A stretch of DNA of 64,000 nucleotides, taken from Rhodospirillaceae bacterium. GTDB taxonomy: Bacteria; Pseudomonadota; Alphaproteobacteria; UBA6615. Of this stretch, positions 39,098-48,026 are shown piece after piece. The DNA lies in contig JABIVD010000007.1 of NCBI GenBank assembly GCA_018667335.1, positions 16,425 to 80,424 on the forward strand, given 5' to 3'. Within the stretch, counting starts at the first letter, position 1; the number at the start of each line of letters is the position of its first letter. Position numbers and translations under genes: made by a program. The notes under the pieces are model-generated. The model had not been told where the DNA came from. It was given only the letters and a program-made list of their open reading frames with translations, and searched no databases.

Positions 39098-40309
39098 TCA
39101 GACGGGCGGGTGGCGCCGCAACCGCTGGTTCACCTTGATGAAGACAAACCCGGCGCTCAGCACAAACAGCACACCGCCACTCACAACAAACGCGTTGCCG
39201 ACGCTGCTCGCGCTGGCGATCGGCACGGCATAGACCGGCGAGAAAAACTGACCCAGGAAAAACATTGTGGTCAGCGCGCCGAGTGCGCGGCCGCGCACGG
39301 ACATCGAGGCGCGCGAAATAATCGCCAGATTGATGCTGGGCAGGAACGCGCCGACGGAAAACCCGCCAACCGCCATGGCAATCATGGTCGCGGTGAATGT
39401 CTCGGCCAGGCCGGTCATGACAAAGCCGACGCCACCCAGGCCGTAAACCAGCGCAAAGATGGTTTCTGCACTGAGCCGCGCGCGGATGCGACTGTAGGCA
39501 AGCGACGTCAGCCCCGCGGTAAAGTTGAACAGGCCGATCGCCAACCCGGCACGCGTCGGATTCTCGACCCCGATCTCGGCAAGGAAAAACGCCGTCTGCG
39601 ACGGGATCAGGAACAGCATGAGCATCGACACGAATGCGAGGCCGCAAATCAGCCCGATCGAGGTCCACTGGCGCAGGGTCGGTGGTGGCTCCGACACATT
39701 CGCCCCGGCACCTCGGTTGCTGACAGGTTCGTACAGGCTGAGGAACATCAACGGCAGCATTGCAAAGGCCACGGCAAACAGGGTGAACCCAACGCGCCAG
39801 TGAATCTCGGCGAGCAACCCTGCGATCACGACGAATGTCAGCGTGCCGAACGACATGAACGCACCCTGCAGGCCGGCCACGCGGTTGCGTTCGGGGCCCT
39901 CAAAATAGTCACCGACCAGGGCCGTCACGCTGGTCATGATCCCCGCGAGGAAAACCCCCAGGAACGCGCGGCTGACAAGCAGCAAAACGATCGATTCGAT
40001 CACCAGACCGGAAACGCCCGCAAAGCCGTACAGCACCGTCGACGTGATCAGAACATTGCGGCGCCCGAACCGGTCGACGGCGTAGCCCACAAACGGGCCC
40101 GCCAGCGCGATGAACAGCATCGGCATGGTGAGCACCAGAGGCGACAGGAACGCTGCATTTTCTACGTGCGCGTAATCCGCCCGAAGTGCCGGCAGACCGG
40201 GTGCGATGGCAGACGGCGCGAGAAACGCCAGTCCGCTGGTCAGCAGGATTGTCCATACGCGCAGCCGCTTTCGCGCCAGAACCTTGGCGGAAACCGCGGG
40301 TGTGGTCAT
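39098..40309 (-). CDS. MFS transporter
   Basis: This 403-residue protein has 12 predicted membrane helices. The loop GYAVDRFGRRNVLI between helices 2 and 3 is the major facilitator signature. VRGRALGALTTMFFLGQF lies near the end. It resembles drug-type antiporters of the DHA1 kind, but the substrate is unknown. It is the last gene of the long minus-strand cluster and follows the GNAT gene by 22 bases. Confidence 0.88.
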   Translation of the reverse strand: MTTPAVSAKVLARKRLRVWTILLTSGLAFLAPSAIAPGLPALRADYAHVENAAFLSPLVLTMPMLFIALAGPFVGYAVDRFGRRNVLITSTVLYGFAGVSGLVIESIVLLLVSRAFLGVFLAGIMTSVTALVGDYFEGPERNRVAGLQGAFMSFGTLTFVVIAGLLAEIHWRVGFTLFAVAFAMLPLMFLSLYEPVSNRGAGANVSEPPPTLRQWTSIGLICGLAFVSMLMLFLIPSQTAFFLAEIGVENPTRAGLAIGLFNFTAGLTSLAYSRIRARLSAETIFALVYGLGGVGFVMTGLAETFTATMIAMAVGGFSVGAFLPSINLAIISRASMSVRGRALGALTTMFFLGQFFSPVYAVPIASASSVGNAFVVSGGVLFVLSAGFVFIKVNQRLRRHPPV

Positions 40310-40331
40310 GACAGGAGCGGTATCAGCTTGA

Positions 40332-40943
40332 TCACGAACCCGCCGCGCGTGGCCCGGCGACCCGATGATCCTCGGCCAACAGGGAAAAAAGCATATGGTC
40401 CTGCCAAACACCCCTGATCTTGAGATATTTCCGCGCGAATCCGTCTTCGGAGAAACCGGAGGCGGTCAGCAAACCCCGGCTGGCAGCGTTGGTCGGCAGA
40501 CAGGCCGCTTCGACGCGATGCAGACCCAGCTCGCTGAAGCAGAAGCCGAGCAACAGCCCCAGCCCCTCGCGCATATAGCCTTGCCCCGCAAAGTCCTCAC
40601 CAATCCAGTAGCCCAGGGTACCGCATTGGGCGACACCGCGCCGCACGTTGGAGAGACTGATCCCGCCCAGCAGCGCCCCGCTCTCCTGCCCGAATACGAA
40701 CATGCTGTAACCGGTATCGTTGCGCCAATCGCTGGCATAGCGGTTCAGGCGCCGATAGAAGGCATCGCGACTGAGCGCGTCGGAGGGCCAGGTCGGCTCC
40801 CAGGGTTCAAGAAACTGACGGCTGGCAGCACGAATCTCGGCATAGGAACGCCAGTCACGCTCAACTGGCGGGCGCAGGAAAGTACGCTCACCATTCAGCC
40901 GTACACTGGTGGAATTGCCGGAAAAGGACCGAAACAGCCGCAT
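40332..40943 (-). CDS. GNAT acetyltransferase, RimJ/RimL-like
   Basis: This 203-residue protein of the GCN5 fold has N-terminal ERTFLRPPVERDW, the core GYWIGEDFAGQGYMREGLGLLLGF with the acetyl-CoA loop, and LHRVEAACLPTNAASRGLL. This pattern is that of protein N-alpha-acetyltransferases such as RimJ. The target is unknown. The start at 40943 follows the M16 gene by 17 bases. Confidence 0.9.
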   Translation of the reverse strand: MRLFRSFSGNSTSVRLNGERTFLRPPVERDWRSYAEIRAASRQFLEPWEPTWPSDALSRDAFYRRLNRYASDWRNDTGYSMFVFGQESGALLGGISLSNVRRGVAQCGTLGYWIGEDFAGQGYMREGLGLLLGFCFSELGLHRVEAACLPTNAASRGLLTASGFSEDGFARKYLKIRGVWQDHMLFSLLAEDHRVAGPRAAGS

Positions 40944-40960
40944 CGCGCCGCACCCAGCTC

Positions 40961-42223
40961 CTACGCGGCCAATCGACGTCGGATCGCATCGAACGATTCC
41001 ATATTCGTCGCCGGTCCGATTGTGGCCAGGCATGGCGTGGATTGCAGCAGCTGCCGCGCACTGATCGCGAGAGTTTCAGGTGTCACATTCTCAATCTTTT
41101 CGACAAGTTCACCGACCGACACCACCCGATCATACAGCAGCATCTGCTGGCCAGCGCGTTCGGCGCGTGCACCGGTGGATTCCATTCCCATCAGCAAGTT
41201 GGCCTTTAACTGCGTACGCGCACGAGCGATTTCATCCTCGCTCAGCGTTGACGATAGTCGGGAGATTTCGTCGCACAGGGCCGGCACGAACTCTTCGATG
41301 AGATCCGGTCCGGTACCCGCATAGACACCGAAGACGCCTTCATCCGAGAACGCCGACAGGAAGGTATCGATCGAGTAAACCAAGCCTCTCCTCTCACGGA
41401 TTTCCTGGAACAGGCGCGATGACATGCCACCACCGAAGAGATTGGAGAGGACAGACAGGGCGTAATATTCATCGGTTCCGACCGGCGCACCGCGAAACCC
41501 GATCACGAAATGGACCTGCTCCAGATCGCGTTCTTCGCGGATTTCACCACCTGCATAGGTCGCCGTCGGCAACCCCAGCGGCGTGCCTGGCGGGATATCA
41601 GCCAGATGTTGCTCGGCAAGCGCGACCAGCGCGTCATGGGTGATACTCCCAGCAGCCGCCAACACGATCGATCCGCCATGGTAATGCTGATCGTGGAATC
41701 CAACGATGGCGTCACGTGACATCTGTCCGACGACATCCGGGCGCCCCAGAACCGGGCGACCCAGAGGTTGCTCGGGAAACGCGACAGCCTGGAAATTGTC
41801 GAACACCACATCATCGGGCGTGTCGCGCGCCTGCCCGATCTCCTGCAGCACGACGGAACGTTCGCGAGTCAATTCATGTTCGTCGATCAGCGAATTCTGC
41901 AGAAAATCCGCGATCACATCGATCGCCAGCGCGGCATCATTCTTCAAAACCTTGGCGTAGTAAGCGGTGACCTCACGCGCGGTATAGGCGTTGATATGTC
42001 CGCCGACGTTTTCGATCGTCTCGGCAATCTGCTGGGATGTCCGCCGCGGCGTGCCCTTGAACATCATATGCTCGAGCAAATGTGCAACGCCGTTCACCTC
42101 GGGCGTCTCGAAGCGGGCACCAGCCCGCACCCACAAGCCGATCGATACGGATTCGACAGTCGGCATTTCGTCGCTGACGACCCGAACCCCATTGGACAAC
42201 GTGGTTATCTGGACTTCACTCAT
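40961..42223 (-). CDS. M16 family zinc peptidase (processing-peptidase-like)
   Basis: This 420-residue protease has the inverted zinc motif HLLEH (His48, Glu51, His52) followed by MMFKGTPRRTSQQIA. It also has the glycine-rich substrate loop LSNLFGGGMSSRLFQEIRE, and so resembles the beta subunit of the mitochondrial processing peptidase. A single chain of this length normally dimerises. The ATG at 42223 has GAGGGTG upstream. It overlaps no gene but abuts thrC by nine bases. Confidence 0.93.
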   Translation of the reverse strand: MSEVQITTLSNGVRVVSDEMPTVESVSIGLWVRAGARFETPEVNGVAHLLEHMMFKGTPRRTSQQIAETIENVGGHINAYTAREVTAYYAKVLKNDAALAIDVIADFLQNSLIDEHELTRERSVVLQEIGQARDTPDDVVFDNFQAVAFPEQPLGRPVLGRPDVVGQMSRDAIVGFHDQHYHGGSIVLAAAGSITHDALVALAEQHLADIPPGTPLGLPTATYAGGEIREERDLEQVHFVIGFRGAPVGTDEYYALSVLSNLFGGGMSSRLFQEIRERRGLVYSIDTFLSAFSDEGVFGVYAGTGPDLIEEFVPALCDEISRLSSTLSEDEIARARTQLKANLLMGMESTGARAERAGQQMLLYDRVVSVGELVEKIENVTPETLAISARQLLQSTPCLATIGPATNMESFDAIRRRLAA

Positions 42224-42231
42224 ATTCACCC

Positions 42232-43638
42232 TCAATCAGTCTGATGTGCAGCGGCATGGGCACGCACAAACGCGCGCACGGCCGCGACATCATTATCGAT
42301 GGCCTCCGCCTGCTCCGGGCGTTCAAGTAGATCTGATAGATGCGACGGCAATTCTGGCCGGACACCCGTCGCCTTTTCGACGGCGTCGGGAAATTTCGCC
42401 GGATGCGCGGTGGCGAGCACCACCCGCTTGTGTCCATCACGCGGTGCCTTGCGGGCCGCACCGATTCCGACCGCTGTATGCGGATCGACCAGGACACCCG
42501 ATTGCGCATGCACGTCACGGATCACTTCGAGTGTTTCATCATCGTCGAGGCGGTACGCCTCAAATAGCCCGCGCGCATCATCGCTGAGTTTCTGGGCATC
42601 GGGCAGGACACCGTCCTGACGGAACACACGCAGGGCCTCTTCGACCGCGGCGCCATCCCGGTCGAGAAGGTCGAACATCAAACGTTCGAAATTGCTCGAA
42701 ACCTGAATATCCATACTCGGCGAGAGAGAGGGCTGAACGGCCGCAATCGACATGTCCCCCTTGGTGAAGAAGCGATACAGGATGTCGTTGCGATTGGACG
42801 CCACGATCAACCGGGAGATTGGCAATCCCATCTGACGCGCGACATAGGCCGAGTAGACGTTGCCGAAGTTTCCGGTCGGAACAATGAACGTCAACGCCTC
42901 ATCCGGCGCGCCGAGCTTTGCGCCTGCGGCAAAGTAATAGGCGGTCTGCCCCATAATTCGGGCCCAGTTGATCGAATTCACGGCCGACAACCCAAGCTCG
43001 TCGCGCAGACCGTGGTCGGCGAACAACGCCTTCACGAGGTCCTGGCAATCATCGAACGTCCCACCCAGCGCGATGTTGTAGACATTGTCGGCGACAACGG
43101 TCGTCATCTGCCGCCGTTGAACTTCGGACACGCGGCCCTCGGGGTGGAGCATGAAGATGTCGAGGTTGCTGCGGCCCCGGCAGGCCTCGATCGCGGCCGA
43201 TCCCGTGTCACCCGACGTGGCTCCGACGATCGTAATGCGCGCGCCGCGGCGGGCCAGCACATGCTCAAACAAGCGCCCGAGCAACTGGAGTGCGAAATCC
43301 TTGAACGCCAGCGTGGGACCATGAAACAGCTCGAGCAGCCAGGTATCGTCGTCGATCTGGCGCAGCGGCGCGACATCGGGGTGTTCGAACGCCGCATAGG
43401 TCTCTTGCGTGAGTTGGTTCAGCTCTGCATCGCTGAGAACATCCGTCTCGATGAACGGACGCACAATCCGCGCGGCGATTTCGGCGTATCCGAGCCCTTG
43501 CAGGGCACGGATGTTGTCCTCGTCGATCGAAGGCCAGGTAGCCGGCACAAACAGTCCGCCATCGCGCGCAAGGCCGCTCAACAAAACGTCCTCAAATCCC
43601 AACGCAGGCGCGGTGCCCCTGGTGCTTACATATTCCAA
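42232..43638 (-). CDS. thrC: Threonine synthase
   Basis: This 468-residue PLP enzyme turns O-phosphohomoserine into threonine. The N terminus EYVSTRGTAPALGFEDVLL is diagnostic. The PLP lysine is in GPTLAFKDFALQLLG, followed by the phosphate-binding loop GATSGDTGSAA. I choose a TTG start at 43638: AAGGA lies seven bases upstream and the protein then begins as in relatives (MxYVSTRG). An upstream ATG would add 19 residues with no similarity. Confidence 0.93.
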   Translation of the reverse strand: MEYVSTRGTAPALGFEDVLLSGLARDGGLFVPATWPSIDEDNIRALQGLGYAEIAARIVRPFIETDVLSDAELNQLTQETYAAFEHPDVAPLRQIDDDTWLLELFHGPTLAFKDFALQLLGRLFEHVLARRGARITIVGATSGDTGSAAIEACRGRSNLDIFMLHPEGRVSEVQRRQMTTVVADNVYNIALGGTFDDCQDLVKALFADHGLRDELGLSAVNSINWARIMGQTAYYFAAGAKLGAPDEALTFIVPTGNFGNVYSAYVARQMGLPISRLIVASNRNDILYRFFTKGDMSIAAVQPSLSPSMDIQVSSNFERLMFDLLDRDGAAVEEALRVFRQDGVLPDAQKLSDDARGLFEAYRLDDDETLEVIRDVHAQSGVLVDPHTAVGIGAARKAPRDGHKRVVLATAHPAKFPDAVEKATGVRPELPSHLSDLLERPEQAEAIDNDVAAVRAFVRAHAAAHQTD

Positions 43639-43706
43639 ATTCGGTTCCTTCGACGGAAAGCGCGCTAACCTATCCAACGCGATATGTGGACACAAGGCGA
43701 TCCACC

Positions 43707-45218
43707 TCAGGAATTTCCCAGATAACGTGCTTCAAGGTGCGCGAGGAAGATCTCCGGATTCAACGGTTCACCCGTTGCCCGAGACAGCAACTCATCTGCC
43801 GTTCGGCACGATCCCTGTCCATGCACATGGGTCCGCAGCCAGGACACGAGCGGCGCCAATCTGCCCGCCGCGATTTCTTCCTCGAGACCGGGCATATCGC
43901 CATGTGCGGCGCGATAAAACTGCGCCGCCGCCATCGCCCCCAGCGTGTAGGTCGGGAAATATCCGAATGATCCCGATGGCCAGTGAACATCCTGCAGGCA
44001 TCCGAGGCGATCATCCGGCGGCGTGATTCCCAGAAGATCACGCATTCCGTCATTCCAGGCGCCGGGCAGGTCGGCGAGATCCAGATCGCCGGACAGCAAC
44101 GCCTGCTCGAGCCGGTAACGCAGGATAATGTGCAGCGGATAGGTCACTTCGTCGGCATCCACACGGATGAAACCGGGCGCAACCCGCGTATAGAGCCGGT
44201 AGAGGTTGTCCACCTCCCAACCGGGCCCATTGCCGCCGAACGCGGCACGCATGTGCGGCAGTGCAAAGACCAGAAATGGCCGTGACCGGCTGACCTGCAT
44301 CTCGATCAACAGCGACTGGCTTTCATGGATTGCCATACCGAGCGCGTTGCCCACCGGCTGGAACTGCCAGTCATCGGGAAGTCCGCTCTCGTAGAGAGCA
44401 TGGCCCGTCTCGTGCAGAACGCCCATCAGGGATTCCGTAAAATCACTCTCGTTATATCGGGTGGTGATCCGCACATCCCCGGTGGCGCCGCCGCAGAATG
44501 GATGGTGACTGATATCCAGCCGTCCACGTGCAAAATCGAACCCCAACGCCTGCATCAACTCCGCGGCCAACGCGCGCTGGTCGGCAATCGCAAACGGCCC
44601 CTCGGGCCGGACGGGCGCGGGCCGCGCATCCTGCCGCTCGAGCACCTGCGGCAGAAACGCCGGCAGGAATTCGGCCAACCGATCGAACAGCGGGTCGAGA
44701 CGCGCCATCCGTGTCCCCGCCTCGTATTCTTCCAGCAGTGCGTCATATGGGGCGAGAGAGAGCGCCTCGGCGCGCGCATCGGCCGTCTGGCGCACGAGAT
44801 TGAGGACCTCACGCAACGCCGGCAACAGGCTGGCAAAATCATTCTCGGCACGGGCACGCCGCCAATCGACCTCGCACACGGCATTGGCCCGGGCGGCCGC
44901 CTCGACCAAGTCCCCCGGCACCGCGGCGGCCAGCAGATAGGCCCGTTCCATCTCCCGCAGATTGCCGAGATGCCAGGCATCGGTATCCGCTGCGGCGAAG
45001 TCCTGTTTCACCCGCGCGATGCCATCAGAAACCGCGGGATCGACGACCAGCTCGTGGCGCATCACACTCAGGGTCGCGATCTGTTCCGCGCGCCCGTCGG
45101 CGCTGCCTTCCGGCATCGTCGTTGCCTGATCCCAATCAAGAATGCCGAGCGCGTCACCGATGAGAGCGCGACGGCGAAACCGGTCTTGCAATGTCGCGTA
45201 GGCAGCACTTCCACTCAT
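43707..45218 (-). CDS. M32 family carboxypeptidase
   Basis: This 503-residue zinc metallo-carboxypeptidase of the Taq/Pfu type removes C-terminal residues from peptides. The zinc motif is HETGH in SLMGVLHETGHALYESGLP. GILDWDQATTMPEG near residue 25 and ISHHPFCGGATGDVRITTRY are family segments. Its ATG overlaps the surf1 stop (ATGA), tying it to the oxidase cluster. Confidence 0.94.
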   Translation of the reverse strand: MSGSAAYATLQDRFRRRALIGDALGILDWDQATTMPEGSADGRAEQIATLSVMRHELVVDPAVSDGIARVKQDFAAADTDAWHLGNLREMERAYLLAAAVPGDLVEAAARANAVCEVDWRRARAENDFASLLPALREVLNLVRQTADARAEALSLAPYDALLEEYEAGTRMARLDPLFDRLAEFLPAFLPQVLERQDARPAPVRPEGPFAIADQRALAAELMQALGFDFARGRLDISHHPFCGGATGDVRITTRYNESDFTESLMGVLHETGHALYESGLPDDWQFQPVGNALGMAIHESQSLLIEMQVSRSRPFLVFALPHMRAAFGGNGPGWEVDNLYRLYTRVAPGFIRVDADEVTYPLHIILRYRLEQALLSGDLDLADLPGAWNDGMRDLLGITPPDDRLGCLQDVHWPSGSFGYFPTYTLGAMAAAQFYRAAHGDMPGLEEEIAAGRLAPLVSWLRTHVHGQGSCRTADELLSRATGEPLNPEIFLAHLEARYLGNS

Positions 45219-45925
45219 GTCTCTTTCCGCTTCCAATGAAAGATGAAGAAGATCACCAATAGCACCGCTGCCAGCGCATACCAGGTCACGGCGTATTCGA
45301 GATGGGAGTTCCGCAGCCTGACGTCTGGCACCGAACCCGCCGGGAAAACACCCGGCGGCGTCGCGTTCGGCCCGGCCTGTATGTAGAAGCCAACGGGGCC
45401 CGACAGGTTTGCAGCCGCCAGCATTTCGGCCTCATGCATGAAGAACCAGTTGTTCCCGGCGGGCTCGTTCTCGGGCACAAAATAGCCCGGCACCGTGTAC
45501 AGCCGAACAAATCCGTCGAGCGTCGCAGGCGCGCTGGCGGCATTGAAGGCGCGCAATTCCGGCAGGGACATCCAGCCCCGATCAACCATCATCGTACCAA
45601 GGCCGTTCGCAAGCTCCAGCGGCGCAATCAAATGCCCGCCGACGCGGCTGTCGTGCACCCGATTAAGCAGGATCATCGCGCGGTCATTGCGCAGTTCTCC
45701 CGACACCGTAACCGGACGGTATTCGATGTCAGCCAAATCGCCGGCCGCAGCCAGCGCTTCGGTGATCTCGACGGGCACCGCACCGACACGCGACGCACGG
45801 GTCTCGATCAACTCATTCTTCCACTGCAGGCGCTGCACCTGCCACGTGCCGAGTACGATCAGAACGATCAGAACGGGCAATGCCAGGGCGGTCGCCCAGA
45901 ATGTCGGTCGGAAGCGCATCATCAT
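45215..45925 (-). CDS. SURF1 family cytochrome oxidase assembly protein
   Basis: This 236-residue inner-membrane protein has helices at both ends (FWATALALPVLIVLIVLGTW and WYALAAVLLVIFFIFHW) and a periplasmic domain between them. TWQVQRLQWK and ILLNRVHDSRVGGHLIAPLE are typical. SURF1 helps insert heme a into subunit I. It follows DUF983 by 21 bases and overlaps the M32 gene. Confidence 0.93.
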   Translation of the reverse strand: MMMRFRPTFWATALALPVLIVLIVLGTWQVQRLQWKNELIETRASRVGAVPVEITEALAAAGDLADIEYRPVTVSGELRNDRAMILLNRVHDSRVGGHLIAPLELANGLGTMMVDRGWMSLPELRAFNAASAPATLDGFVRLYTVPGYFVPENEPAGNNWFFMHEAEMLAAANLSGPVGFYIQAGPNATPPGVFPAGSVPDVRLRNSHLEYAVTWYALAAVLLVIFFIFHWKRKET

Positions 45926-45946
45926 CTTTCAGTCGGGAGCACCGGT

Positions 45947-46393
45947 TCAGCGCGTGATATCCGCGTCATCCACATTGTGCTTGAACTGCTGCGCCACAAG
46001 CCAGGCCTTGAACGGGCGCATTAGTGCAATCGCACCCACGATGATCACCGGAATCCAGACCAGAAAATGGATCCAGACCGGCGGATCGAGGGCGAACTGG
46101 AACCAGGCAGCCAACGGGAGTATCAGCGCGCTGTACAACACAATGATGAAGAACGCCGCTCCATCGTCGGTGTTCAATCGGCCATAGTCGAAGTCGCAAA
46201 CCAAACAGCGATCGCGAACCGTCAGCAGGCCGGTGAAGAGCTTGCCCTGTCCGCAGCGCGGACAGGCACAGCGGAGGCCGGTTTTCAGGCTGGACTGCCT
46301 TGGATAATACGCGGCCACGCGGTCCTTCCGGTCAGGGGCCAGATCATGGGCCAGATCCGAAGCCAGGTCAGGCGCCGAAGGTGCCCCAGACAT
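45947..46393 (-). CDS. DUF983 membrane protein
   Basis: This 148-residue protein has two membrane helices in the C-terminal half (FFIIVLYSALILPLAAW and HFLVWIPVIIVGAIALM). A cysteine pair region, CPRCGQGKLFTG...CLVCDFDYG, resembles a small zinc knuckle. DUF983 genes sit in cta clusters of alphaproteobacteria; the function is unknown. The N terminus (DLASDLAHDLAPD) comes from 12-bp tandem repeats, and the start overlaps the ctaE end by 26 bases. Confidence 0.85.
   Translation of the reverse strand: MSGAPSAPDLASDLAHDLAPDRKDRVAAYYPRQSSLKTGLRCACPRCGQGKLFTGLLTVRDRCLVCDFDYGRLNTDDGAAFFIIVLYSALILPLAAWFQFALDPPVWIHFLVWIPVIIVGAIALMRPFKAWLVAQQFKHNVDDADITR
46338..46373. repeat. 12-bp tandem repeats at the ctaE/DUF983 junction
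   Basis: Three units, GCCAGATCATGG, GCCAGATCCGAA and GCCAGGTCAGGC, lie in tandem. They encode repeated DLA-containing residues of the DUF983 protein and also contain the ctaE stop. Confidence 0.7.
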
Positions 46394-47222
46394 ACACGAA
46401 CGAGAACAGGAACAGCCAGACGACATCAACGAAATGCCAATACCAGGCTGCCGCCTCGAATCCGAAGTGATGGTCGGCCGTGAATTGACCCTTTGCAGTG
46501 CGGAACCAGCAGACGGCGAGGAAGACTGTCCCGACGATCACGTGGAAACCATGGAAGCCGGTCGCCATGAAGAAGGTCGAGGAGTAGATGCCGTCACGGA
46601 ACCCGAACGGCGCATGCGCGTATTCAAAGACCTGCGCGGCCGTGAAGATCATGCCCAGCATCACGGTCCAGCCCAGCATCTTTGCGGCGTGGGACATGTT
46701 GCCGGAGCGGATGTCGTGATGTGCCCAGGTGACCGTGAAGCCCGACGTCAGCAGGATCATCGTGTTGAGCAGCGGCAGGTCGAACGGGTTGAATACCTCA
46801 ACTCCATCCGGTGGCCAGACCGCGCCGATCGATTCGGTCGGGTACAGGGCTGCGCCAAAGAACGCCCAGAACCAGGCCGCGAAGAACATCACCTCGGAGA
46901 TGATGAACAGCATCATGCCGTAGCGCAGGCTGAGCTGGACGACCTTGGTGTGCATCTTCTGGACATGCGCCTCGTCGATGACGTCACGCCACCAGCCCAT
47001 CATCGTCATCATGCCGAGGACAGCGCCCGGGGCGACGGTCCAGAACCCGATGGTCTCCAGGAATGGCTGCAAACCCGCACCAAATGCCTCCGGGTGCATC
47101 GCCATCACGAGGCCAAAGGCCATCAGCAGACCGCCGATCGCGCCAACGATCGGCCAGTGGCTCGGCTCAACCATGTGAAAGGGATGGTTGCCGTGTGATT
47201 CTTCGTGTGCGTGATCACTCAT
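46368..47222 (-). CDS. ctaE: Cytochrome c oxidase subunit III
   Basis: This 284-residue polytopic subunit has seven membrane helices. HPFHMVEPSHWPIVGAIGG at the N terminus, SEVMFFAAWFWAFFGAALYP in the middle and HGFHVIVGTVFLAVCW near the end are conserved in aa3-type oxidases. It follows ctaG by 52 bases. Confidence 0.96.
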   Translation of the reverse strand: MSDHAHEESHGNHPFHMVEPSHWPIVGAIGGLLMAFGLVMAMHPEAFGAGLQPFLETIGFWTVAPGAVLGMMTMMGWWRDVIDEAHVQKMHTKVVQLSLRYGMMLFIISEVMFFAAWFWAFFGAALYPTESIGAVWPPDGVEVFNPFDLPLLNTMILLTSGFTVTWAHHDIRSGNMSHAAKMLGWTVMLGMIFTAAQVFEYAHAPFGFRDGIYSSTFFMATGFHGFHVIVGTVFLAVCWFRTAKGQFTADHHFGFEAAAWYWHFVDVVWLFLFSFVYVWGTFGA

Positions 47223-47274
47223 GTGCTTTTCTCACTTTTTCGCCGGACATTATGATCCGGACTTTGAACAGGCG

Positions 47275-47892
47275 TCAGTTCACGTTTGTTAGTTCAGTCT
47301 TCTGCAGCGCTGCGGCCGTGCGATCGGCATCTGCGTCATGATCGCGGAAGAAGGTATAGCTCAGGGTAATTTCGGTCACGTCATCGAGGTTCTGATCTTC
47401 CGCAATCGCGGGATCGACGAAGAATGTGACCGGCATCTGGGCGGTCTCGCCCGCCGATAAAGTCTGCTCCGTGAAGCAGAAACACTGGATCTTCACGAAA
47501 TAGGGCGCGGCCTTCAGCGGCGTGACATTAAATGTCGCCGTGCCGGTAACGGCTTCGCTGTGCCGGTTGGACGCCTCGAAAAACGCCAAGCCTGTCTCGC
47601 CGACATGCAAATCGATCGTGCGCTGTACCGGCTTGAAGCGCCAGTCGAGCGCCGGCTCGATATCGCTGTTGAAACGAACGGTGATCGGGCGATCGATGAG
47701 AATTTCTTCGGTCTGCGGCGCACTGGCTTCCACGATCGGGATCCCGGCGAAACCGAACTTCTGACAGAATGCCCGGTATGCCGGAACCGTCGCGTAGGCA
47801 AAGCCGTTCATGCCGACAACCATCACAATCAACCCGCCAAATACATAGCGGTTGCGACGACTGCGGCGTGTCCGGTTTTCGCCCATGCTCAT
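47275..47892 (-). CDS. ctaG: Cytochrome c oxidase assembly protein Cox11/CtaG
   Basis: This 205-residue protein has one N-terminal helix (YVFGGLIVMVVGMNGFAYA) and a periplasmic immunoglobulin-like domain. The copper-binding CFCF motif lies in KIQCFCFTEQTL, and a further Cys in AFCQKFGF. It delivers copper to the CuB site of subunit I. Its ATG overlaps the stop of the small CoxF-like gene (ATGA). Confidence 0.95.
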   Translation of the reverse strand: MSMGENRTRRSRRNRYVFGGLIVMVVGMNGFAYATVPAYRAFCQKFGFAGIPIVEASAPQTEEILIDRPITVRFNSDIEPALDWRFKPVQRTIDLHVGETGLAFFEASNRHSEAVTGTATFNVTPLKAAPYFVKIQCFCFTEQTLSAGETAQMPVTFFVDPAIAEDQNLDDVTEITLSYTFFRDHDADADRTAAALQKTELTNVN

Positions 47893-48020
47893 CCCAGCAA
47901 CCCCGCGCGGGCAATAAACACGAGGTAGAAGATCACGATCAGCCCGCCAATAACCGCCAGCATCGCGTAGTTTTTACCGCGCTGTTCCCGGTGCCGTTCG
48001 CTGTATTCCCGTTTCGCCAT
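47889..48020 (-). CDS. Small CoxF-like membrane protein
   Basis: This 43-residue protein has a charged N terminus (MAKREYSERHREQRGKN) and one membrane helix (MLAVIGGLIVIFYLVFIARA). Its place between ctaB and ctaG matches a small gene often called coxF in alphaproteobacterial oxidase operons. The four-base overlap with ctaG and six-base gap after ctaB argue that it is real and translated. Function unknown; an assembly or structural role is inferred. Confidence 0.8.
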   Translation of the reverse strand: MAKREYSERHREQRGKNYAMLAVIGGLIVIFYLVFIARAGLLG

Positions 48021-48026
48021 AATCAA

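Noticed and set aside
38912..40417. Plus-strand frame of 501 codons opposite the MFS gene
   Set aside because: It is Arg/Gln/His-rich and antisense to a 12-helix transporter; no motif.
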